Position numbers and translations under genes: made by a program
DNA from: a bacterium
Lineage (GTDB): Bacteria; Babelota; Babeliae; Babelales; Babelaceae
Assembly: GCA_021847535.1 (NCBI GenBank)
Contig: JAJZMR010000071.1
Location: 1-10,413 of the forward strand
Direction: 5' to 3'
Length of the DNA stretch: 10,413 bases
Notes under the pieces: generated by a model
What the model saw: the letters and a program-made list of their open reading frames with translations, nothing else
What the model was told of the DNA's origin: nothing
Databases searched by the model: none
Shown here: positions 5,254-10,413 of the stretch, piece after piece
How the letters are laid out: each line of letters starts with the position of its first letter
Position numbering within the stretch: the first letter of the stretch is position 1

Positions 5254-7092
5254 ATGGATCTTAAAAAAATTAATCTTAAAGATTTCACTCCCGATAAAAT
5301 ACGTAACTTTTCTGTTATTGCGCACATCGATCACGGCAAATCAACCCTATGTGATCGCCTTTTAGAAATCACCGGCACGTTATCAACGCGCAATAAAAAC
5401 GAGCAATTTTTAGATAAACTCCAGGTTGAAAAGGAGCGAGGGATCACGGTTAAGGCACAATCAGCATCTATGTTTTATACCCATAAAGGCCAAACATATC
5501 TTTTAAATTTAATAGATACCCCTGGCCATGTAGATTTTAACTATGAAGTTTCCCGATCGTTATATGCATGCCAAGGCGCACTTTTGTTAGTCGATGCATG
5601 CCAAGGCGTTCAGGCCCAAACGATGGCTAATTTTTATTTAGCTTTTGATCAAGACCTCACGATCATTCCTATTATTAATAAAATTGATATGGCCCATGCA
5701 GAACCTGAACGCGTGGAAGCTGAACTCAAGACACTCTTTGATTTTGACAAAGGCGACATTTTACGCGCATCGGCAAAAGCAGGTATCGGTATGCAAGAGA
5801 TTTTAGGTGCCCTGATCGAACGCATTCCAGCGCCAAAAAGTTCGCTTATTGACCCATTTAAAGCTCTTTTATTCGACTCGTGGTATGATGAGTACAAGGG
5901 CGTTATTTGTCTTATTGCATTAAAAAATGGGGTTGTTAAAAAGGGTGATTTTGTTACTCTTGCACAATCAAATAAAAGTTATGAAGTTTTAGAAATAGGA
6001 CTTATGTACCCGGATCAAACTCCAACTGACGCCCTTTATGCTGGCCAGGTCGGTTATGTGGTGACGGGTATGAAGACGGTACATGAAGCGCGTGTAGGAG
6101 ATACTCTTTTTCATACACAAAAAAGTTTGCATCAGGGAGTAGAGCCATTTCCGGGATTTAAGCCGGCAAAGCCGATGGTTTTTGCGGGAATATATCCTGT
6201 TGATGCGTCAGATTTTGCCTTTTTACAGGATGCTATTGATAAATTAACGCTGAATGATGCAAGCGTCAAAGTCGAAAAGAAAAGCTCCGTGGCTCTTGGC
6301 CTTGGCTTTCGTTGTGGATTTCTCGGTTTATTACATATGGATGTGTTTAAGCAGCGGCTTGAGCAAGAATATAATATGAATGTAATTGCAACAGCACCGA
6401 GTGTTCTTTTTAAAGTGGTCATGAAGCACACAGGGGAAACAGTCGCCATTGAAAGCCCTTCAGATTTTCCCGATGTACAAAAAATAGATCATATTCTTGA
6501 GCCGGTTATCGATGCTACAATTTTGGTTCCCAAGGAATTTTTAGGTGCCATTTTAACATTGTGCGAAGAAAAGCGAGGCGTGCAAAAAGAACTTTCTTAT
6601 TTAAATGAACAACGTATTATTTTACGTTATATTTTACCGCTTAATGAAATAGCAACTGATTTTTATGATCAACTTAAGTCGCTCAGTTCAGGCTATGCAA
6701 GCCTTGACTATGAAGAGACTGGGTATCAACCTGCAGATTTGGTCAAAATGGATATTTTACTCAATGGCAAACCGGTCGATGCCTTATCAAGTATCGTTCA
6801 TCAAGAAAATGCACAACGTATCGGACGTGAATTGGTAGAGCGTCTACGCACGGTTATCCCCCGACAAATGTATGAGGTTGCTATTCAAGCTGCTATTGGT
6901 GCAAAAATTATTGCACGAGAATCTATTTCAGCCTTGCGTAAAAATGTAACTGCTAAATGTTATGGGGGCGATATTACCCGCAAACGAAAACTTCTTGAAA
7001 AACAAAAAGAGGGGAAAAAGAAAATGAAACAGGTGGGCAATGTGGAAGTACCACAAGAGGCCTTCTTATCGATATTAAAAAAAGAGAGTTAA
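5254..7092 (+). CDS. lepA: Elongation factor 4 (LepA), translational GTPase
   Basis: LepA is a ribosome-bound GTPase that acts in translation, being linked to back-translocation of stalled ribosomes and to ribosome assembly. From the start chosen here it has 612 residues, close to the usual 600. GTPase motifs: G1 AHIDHGKST (23-31), G2 ERGIT (61-65), G3 DTPGH (88-92), G4 NKID (142-145), G5 SAKAG (173-177). The middle has elongation-factor domain II and the EF-G-like stretch GFRCGFLGLLHMDV. The C-terminal part carries the LepA-specific end (AKCYGGDITRKRKLLEKQKE, then KKKMKQVGNVEVPQEAF). Everything needed for function is present. The ATG at 5254 gives the normal short lead into DKIRNFSVIAHIDHGKS; an in-frame ATG at 5221 would add 11 residues. 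Its TAA overlaps the ATG of the next gene (TAATG), so the two are probably translated together. Confidence 0.97.
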   Translation: MDLKKINLKDFTPDKIRNFSVIAHIDHGKSTLCDRLLEITGTLSTRNKNEQFLDKLQVEKERGITVKAQSASMFYTHKGQTYLLNLIDTPGHVDFNYEVSRSLYACQGALLLVDACQGVQAQTMANFYLAFDQDLTIIPIINKIDMAHAEPERVEAELKTLFDFDKGDILRASAKAGIGMQEILGALIERIPAPKSSLIDPFKALLFDSWYDEYKGVICLIALKNGVVKKGDFVTLAQSNKSYEVLEIGLMYPDQTPTDALYAGQVGYVVTGMKTVHEARVGDTLFHTQKSLHQGVEPFPGFKPAKPMVFAGIYPVDASDFAFLQDAIDKLTLNDASVKVEKKSSVALGLGFRCGFLGLLHMDVFKQRLEQEYNMNVIATAPSVLFKVVMKHTGETVAIESPSDFPDVQKIDHILEPVIDATILVPKEFLGAILTLCEEKRGVQKELSYLNEQRIILRYILPLNEIATDFYDQLKSLSSGYASLDYEETGYQPADLVKMDILLNGKPVDALSSIVHQENAQRIGRELVERLRTVIPRQMYEVAIQAAIGAKIIARESISALRKNVTAKCYGGDITRKRKLLEKQKEGKKKMKQVGNVEVPQEAFLSILKKES

Positions 7093-8150
7093 TGATGGTA
7101 AACGAACAATTTAATGGTAAAATTGTTATATTTCAGGCCTTTGATGTTGGCGATGATATAAATTTTTCTAAAGTTCTGCAAGAAAAAATGCTTCCCGCAC
7201 TTCCGTCACAATATTCAAAATACTTTAAAAATTATCATATTCCGCTGACTATAGCACCATCGCTCCTTGATCCTAAAATAAGCTGTAACAATGCAAAATT
7301 ACATAATTTTGGCGTTATTACACTTCGCTATGAAATTCCTTATAGTTCATCTTTTGAAGATCTTAAATCAGAAATAACAGCTATCGATGCTCGGTATGAA
7401 ACACAGAGCCTTAATGATGCCTTTTTTATCTTTAATCGAATTAAAGGTGCCATCAAGCAAGCAAATTTTTTCCATTTACGTAAATCATACACCGTTATTC
7501 AAGTAAACCCTGAAATAGCCTATGACGTTGTCACCTTTAAAGAGACCTTTGGCAATAGCATAGCCTCAACATTACGTTTCGAGACTGAATCGTTATCTGA
7601 ATATCAAAAAAATGAAATTTTGGAATCTGCCTTTGGCTATTATCGAGGTGATCTTATCATTGTTGATACAGAAGCTGCATGTGTCTATGATGATGATTAT
7701 GATGACATTTTGGAACTGTTTGAATTTGCAAATATGCAGCAACTTGAGCTTCAATATTTTGATCGCGTGCTTGATAAACAATTAAATACGGTGTACGAGC
7801 GGCAAGTAAAAGCGCCTCCATTGCTTGCCTATTTACCTTTTATATCCGTTACAGAAGGCGACCCGATAGGGGACCTTGAAAAATTGAAGGTCGATATTTC
7901 CGTTATCACCGAACGTCTTGAAAATAGTATTAAAGTTGCTGGTGAAGCCTACTATTCTGAGCTTTATACTTTATTAATTGAAAAACTAGATCTTCAAAAT
8001 TGGAAAGAATCAATTAATAGAAAATTGTATATCATTCAAGAAATTGCAACCGTCTATCAAAATAAAATAGATGCAGTTCGGGGCGATATACTTTCCATTG
8101 CAATCATTATACTTATCGCCCTCGAGCTTATTATTTTAATTATTAAATAA
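7092..8150 (+). CDS. RMD1/DUF155-like protein with C-terminal membrane anchor
   Basis: This 352-residue protein begins at the last base of the lepA stop codon (TAATG), so it is likely co-transcribed and translationally coupled. Residues 10-35 (KIVIFQAFDVGDDINFSKVL) start a mixed alpha/beta N-terminal part. Residues 180-240 read FGYYRGDLIIVDTEAACVYD followed by ELFEFANMQQLELQYFDRVLDK, which resembles the part of RMD1/DUF155-type proteins where a helix rich in E, L and YD follows a strand pair. Long helices with LYTLLIEKLDLQNWKESINRKL (290-311) lead to one C-terminal membrane segment (333-352, SIAIIILIALELIILIIK). Family assignment is from memory of this layout and is moderate; RMD1/RMND1 proteins in eukaryotes are tied to mitochondrial translation or microtubules, and the bacterial role is unknown. 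A second ATG at 7095 would remove one residue. The gene ends 5 bases before the convergent grpE stop. Confidence 0.8.
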   Translation: MMVNEQFNGKIVIFQAFDVGDDINFSKVLQEKMLPALPSQYSKYFKNYHIPLTIAPSLLDPKISCNNAKLHNFGVITLRYEIPYSSSFEDLKSEITAIDARYETQSLNDAFFIFNRIKGAIKQANFFHLRKSYTVIQVNPEIAYDVVTFKETFGNSIASTLRFETESLSEYQKNEILESAFGYYRGDLIIVDTEAACVYDDDYDDILELFEFANMQQLELQYFDRVLDKQLNTVYERQVKAPPLLAYLPFISVTEGDPIGDLEKLKVDISVITERLENSIKVAGEAYYSELYTLLIEKLDLQNWKESINRKLYIIQEIATVYQNKIDAVRGDILSIAIIILIALELIILIIK

Positions 8151-8155
8151 TATGT

Positions 8156-8614
8156 TTAGTTGTAGACAGAAACTTTTGCTGGACGCAAAATAGTGGTACC
8201 AATACGGTATCCTTTTTGCAGAATCTGTGCAATGGTACCAGATTCTTTACCCTCAACAACAGGCACTTGCATAACAGCTTCATGCAATTGTGGGTCAAAA
8301 ATTGTATTTTCTTGAATTTCAGTCAGGTTAAAGCGGGCAAGTAACTTTCTAAACGCCTGGGAAATCAAATCGAAAGCGGGGTTTTGAATATCCCCTTGGG
8401 CGCGGTCAAAATCATCCACAATATCCAAAAGTGCAGTAAAAACATCCATCTGTGCAGCCTGTGTCCATTGGCTCTGCTGTGTCTGCATGCGGCGTCTGTA
8501 ATTATCAAAATCTGCTTGTAAATAACTATATTGCTGTTTTAGCTTAAGAAGCTCCGCTGCCGCTGTCAGAGATTGTTCGGCCAATTCATCAGATATGAAC
8601 TTTTTTTCTTCCAT
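8156..8614 (-). CDS. grpE: Nucleotide exchange factor GrpE
   Basis: GrpE is a cytoplasmic dimer that releases ADP from the chaperone DnaK. The 152-residue protein is short for the family (E. coli 197), with a reduced disordered N-terminal part. A helical region starts near 10 and runs through YLQADFDNYRRRM (31-43), then LLDIVDDFDRA (62-72), and the beta-rich head has FDPQLHEAV (106-114), GTIAQILQKGYRIG (126-139) and LRPAKVSV (143-150), all hallmarks of GrpE. AAAGGA lies 5 bases before the ATG (8625-8620), the strongest ribosome binding site in the window. It stands alone: neither dnaK, dnaJ nor hrcA is beside it, and no CIRCE-like inverted repeat is visible in the short divergent space upstream. 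The 3' end faces the RMD1-like gene with only 5 bases between the stops and no room for a normal terminator. Confidence 0.97.
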   Translation of the reverse strand: MEEKKFISDELAEQSLTAAAELLKLKQQYSYLQADFDNYRRRMQTQQSQWTQAAQMDVFTALLDIVDDFDRAQGDIQNPAFDLISQAFRKLLARFNLTEIQENTIFDPQLHEAVMQVPVVEGKESGTIAQILQKGYRIGTTILRPAKVSVYN

Positions 8615-8682
8615 AAAAATCCTTTATTGTGTATGATTTATCAATCGATATTTTCTTTAGTTTAACAAAAATATATAAAGTA

Positions 8683-9570
8683 ATGAAAAAACTCGTTCTA
8701 TTCTTTTTTATCCTCGTGATTTTTTCTCATTTTTTAACCTATGCTTTTAATATCCCTAAGTTTTATCATGCAAAAATATTTCAGGATGAAACACGCTTTT
8801 CACGCGACTGGCTCAGTACTGTTGATCTAACGATAGCAGGTGGAAGTCGACATTTTCATCAACCATCCCATAAGGGAAAGCTTGATTTTACTGAACTCTA
8901 CTTTCAATATTATCAAAATTTTAAAAAAGGCCTTTTTTTTCAACTCTATCTCCCTTTTTCTTGGATAAAAATATCTGATATTGAACTTACGGCAGCGCAC
9001 GCTTGTCCCCTAGACCATTGCATGCGTAAAGGAAGTATTTATAGCCCTGCACTGCTTGCAGGTTGGACCCTGAATTACGAAGATACGACACATCTTGATT
9101 TTATTGATGCTACGTTCCAGTTGGGTGCCCTATTGCAAACACCACATGATGCTGTTGCCTTCCCCCTATTTCCTATCGGTTATACCACTAAGCCCGGATT
9201 TGCCGCTGCGGGTTCATGTGCGCTCGGGGCCCTTGAGTGGCTCACTTTAGGAACCTATGGCCAGGCTCTTTTATTTGCTCCTGCAACAATTTGGAGCTCT
9301 GGTGCCTACATAAAACTTGATCATATAATTCCGACCTTTTCAGCTATGCTGTGCCTGTGCGGTGATGGCCAAAATAAACAGATCGAATCAATCGCCCCCT
9401 GGCGTATGTTTTCTCTCTATATTTCTGCCGAAATTGACCTTGCAGGGGACGAACGCCCATGGTTACCTCGCATCAAAGCGTTTTACAGTAAGCCACTTGC
9501 TGGAAATAATATTCTTAAAGCTGGTCTTGGAGGGCTTAATTTAGGCATCGATAGCCACATTGTTTTTTAA
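8683..9570 (+). CDS. Probable outer-membrane beta-barrel protein
   Basis: I choose the ATG at 8683 because it is followed at once by a classic signal peptide (MKKLVLFFFILVIFSHF, cleaved near TYA-FN). An upstream in-frame ATG at 8629 would add 18 residues in front of it. The mature part of about 275 residues has alternating patterns typical of beta strands, many aromatic residues (ELYFQYYQNFKKGLFFQLYL) and several Gly-rich turns. It ends in phenylalanine (SHIVF), as outer-membrane barrel proteins do for recognition by BamA. No specific porin family is recognised. A weak -10-like TATGAT lies at 8632-8637 with no good -35. The gene diverges from grpE, and its last 30 bases overlap the end of the convergent small exported protein gene. 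Beta-barrel status is inferred from signal peptide, pattern and C-terminus. Confidence 0.78.
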   Translation: MKKLVLFFFILVIFSHFLTYAFNIPKFYHAKIFQDETRFSRDWLSTVDLTIAGGSRHFHQPSHKGKLDFTELYFQYYQNFKKGLFFQLYLPFSWIKISDIELTAAHACPLDHCMRKGSIYSPALLAGWTLNYEDTTHLDFIDATFQLGALLQTPHDAVAFPLFPIGYTTKPGFAAAGSCALGALEWLTLGTYGQALLFAPATIWSSGAYIKLDHIIPTFSAMLCLCGDGQNKQIESIAPWRMFSLYISAEIDLAGDERPWLPRIKAFYSKPLAGNNILKAGLGGLNLGIDSHIVF

Positions 9571-9966
9571 AAAATGGTTTGCGTAATATAAAATGATCTC
9601 TATAGCACTTTTGTAGCGTGAAGGCGGTAACTTTTGCTGCGCTAAAAGATCAAATTTTTGCTCTAAATAATCAATAAGTTTATTACTTTCAATAAATTTT
9701 TCCAGACATATCGGGTAATTATTTTCATACAGGGCCTGAACCTCTTTACAAAGCTTTAAGCTTGCCTGACATAATTCATCATAAAAAAGCGGATAATCAA
9801 CAATTGATTCTTGTTCAGCTAAATCAAGCAATGACCAGACAAAAAGGGATCGCTCGGTCACCGCGTGCACATACGCATCTGCAACATTGCATGAAGGCAA
9901 TGCATCTATGGCGATCTGGGTAGTACTCAAAAAAAACAAAAACAATATAACGCTATTTTTTTTCAT
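9541..9966 (-). CDS. Small exported four-cysteine helical protein of unknown function
   Basis: This 141-residue protein starts with a signal peptide (MKKNSVILFLFFLSTTQIAI, cleavage likely after AIDA near residue 22). The mature part of about 119 residues is mainly helical and has four cysteines at 26, 66, 73 and 87, which could form two disulphides in the periplasm or outside the cell. Charged amphipathic helices include FYDELCQASLKLCKEVQALY (61-80) and LEQKFDLLAQQKL (101-113). No domain is recognised. A Shine-Dalgarno sequence is weak. It has its own promoter at 10001-10030, which carries an inverted repeat. The last 30 bases overlap the 3' end of the outer-membrane protein gene on the other strand. 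Its signal peptide, size and good coding pattern make it likely real. Confidence 0.75.
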   Translation of the reverse strand: MKKNSVILFLFFLSTTQIAIDALPSCNVADAYVHAVTERSLFVWSLLDLAEQESIVDYPLFYDELCQASLKLCKEVQALYENNYPICLEKFIESNKLIDYLEQKFDLLAQQKLPPSRYKSAIEIILYYANHFLKNNVAIDA

Positions 9967-10000
9967 ACATTTTATTTCTTTTATATCAACTATTACTTTC

Positions 10001-10030
10001 AGTATTGCCGCTTAAGCAATAAATAGTCAA
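10001..10030 (-). promoter_or_regulatory. Promoter of the small exported protein, with an inverted repeat in the spacer
   Basis: Read leftward, -35 TTGACT (10030-10025, five of six) and -10 AATACT (10006-10001, four of six) are 18 bases apart. An inverted repeat TATTGC/GCAATA (10003-10008 and 10016-10021, seven-base loop) overlaps the -10 and fills the spacer, a place where a repressor or activator could bind. Transcription would start near 9994, leaving about 28 bases before the ATG. Confidence 0.45.
10003..10021. repeat. Inverted repeat TATTGC-N7-GCAATA, possible operator
   Basis: The two six-base arms are perfect, and the middle contains the small palindrome GCTTAAGC. It is not followed by a T-run on either strand, so it is not a standard terminator. 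It lies between the -35 and -10 of the promoter for the small exported protein gene. Confidence 0.4.
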
Positions 10031-10045
10031 TTAAAAAACGTAAAT

Positions 10046-10074
10046 GTATAAAAAGGCCCTTTAAATAGGGCCTT
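10046..10074 (-). terminator. Intrinsic terminator of ssb
   Basis: Read leftward, AAGGCCCT (10074-10067) and AGGGCCTT (10060-10053) form a perfect 8-bp GC-rich stem with a six-base loop, and the transcript then continues TTTTTATA. It lies 15 bases past the ssb stop codon. The T-run is only on the leftward strand, so it should end ssb transcription and insulate the exported-protein gene downstream. Confidence 0.85.
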
Positions 10075-10088
10075 CAAAGTTTGAAAAA

Positions 10089-10413
10089 TTAAAAAGGGAG
10101 CTCATCATCAAATGGTTGCTCATCCTTGAATGATGCATTCGTTTTTGATGGCTGTAAATTTGCTGACATCATCGCTTCGTCGCTTAATCCTTCCATAGTG
10201 GTCGTTTCAGCAAGTTGTCCTGTACCCAAAAAGACAACATTTTCAGCAACAATTGAGTGTTTACTACGCATTTTGCCATCAACATCTTTCCAGGAATCAA
10301 ATTTCAATCGCCCTTCAACTAAAATAGGGCTTCCTTTGCGTAAATATTGTGCACAATTTTCCGCTTGTGGACCCCATACCACGATATCGATATAACAAAC
10401 TTCCTGATCGGAA
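10089..10413 (-). CDS. ssb: Single-stranded DNA-binding protein SSB (N-terminal part outside window)
   Basis: SSB coats single-stranded DNA during replication, repair and recombination. The last 107 residues are visible; the frame continues past the right edge. The OB-fold core shows EVCYIDIVVWGPQAENCAQY, then LRKGSPILVEGRLKFDSWKD and KHSIVAENVVFLG, close to the usual SSB pattern. A short linker of about 35 residues, Ser/Thr/Met-rich, leads to the acidic tip DDELPF, which recruits partner proteins such as RecQ, PriA and exonuclease I in well-studied bacteria. The GTG at 10382 is an internal valine, not the start. A good terminator follows. In many bacteria ssb lies between rpsF and rpsR; whether that holds upstream cannot be seen here. 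Confidence 0.97.
   Translation of the reverse strand, partial: SDQEVCYIDIVVWGPQAENCAQYLRKGSPILVEGRLKFDSWKDVDGKMRSKHSIVAENVVFLGTGQLAETTTMEGLSDEAMMSANLQPSKTNASFKDEQPFDDELPF

Noticed and set aside
6132..6449. Leftward 105-codon open frame inside lepA.
   Set aside because: lepA is unmistakable here and the antisense frame is a by-product of its codon use.
1..10413. CRISPR array, rRNA, tRNA, prophage or defence system.
   Set aside because: I saw no regularly spaced repeats, no RNA-gene cloverleaf and no recognisable defence or phage proteins; intergenic gaps are mostly too short for them.

Overview
The window comes from an AT-rich bacterial chromosome with mostly compact gene packing. Signs of a double-membrane (Gram-negative-type) cell are a signal-peptide protein that looks like an outer-membrane beta-barrel, a second exported protein, and bacterial housekeeping genes (lepA, grpE, ssb). 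An archaeal-type ATP-dependent DNA ligase, a 3-hexulose-6-phosphate-synthase-like protein and many unrecognised exported or membrane proteins would fit a poorly characterised, possibly host-associated lineage. Candidatus Dependentiae (TM6) is my tentative guess. It rests on general impression, not on a search.

Layout. Positions 1-171 hold the C-terminal end of an unrecognised + strand gene. Next comes an HPS/KGPDC-family TIM-barrel gene (261-887, +), behind an extended -10 promoter. It meets the DNA ligase gene (884-2623, -) tail to tail, and the two stop codons share one TTAA. The ligase is read leftward from its own extended -10 promoter. Between the ligase and the next intact gene lies a complete IS630-family insertion sequence (about 2766-3879) with imperfect 22-bp terminal inverted repeats and TA on both sides. 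It sits just after a good rightward promoter and just before an open frame with no start of its own (3882-4169), probably a broken gene.

The right half begins with a promoter and a 304-residue membrane-anchored, coiled-coil-rich protein of unknown function (4237-5151). Then comes lepA (5254-7092), coupled by a TAATG overlap to a membrane protein resembling the RMD1/DUF155 family (7092-8150). grpE (8156-8614, -) converges on this pair with a 5-base gap. A predicted outer-membrane beta-barrel gene (8683-9570, +) diverges from grpE and overlaps, tail to tail by 30 bp, a small exported four-cysteine protein gene (9541-9966, -). The window ends inside ssb (10089-10413, -), which is followed by a clear intrinsic terminator.

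Working together: ligase and SSB serve DNA replication and repair, LepA serves translation, and GrpE is the DnaK nucleotide-exchange factor, but they are not arranged as one operon. The only strong same-strand coupling is lepA with the RMD1-like gene. I see no CRISPR array, tRNA, rRNA, prophage or recognisable defence system. The most informative non-coding features are the hairpin over the transposase start, the promoter cut off from its gene by the insertion sequence, and an inverted repeat inside the promoter of the small exported protein.
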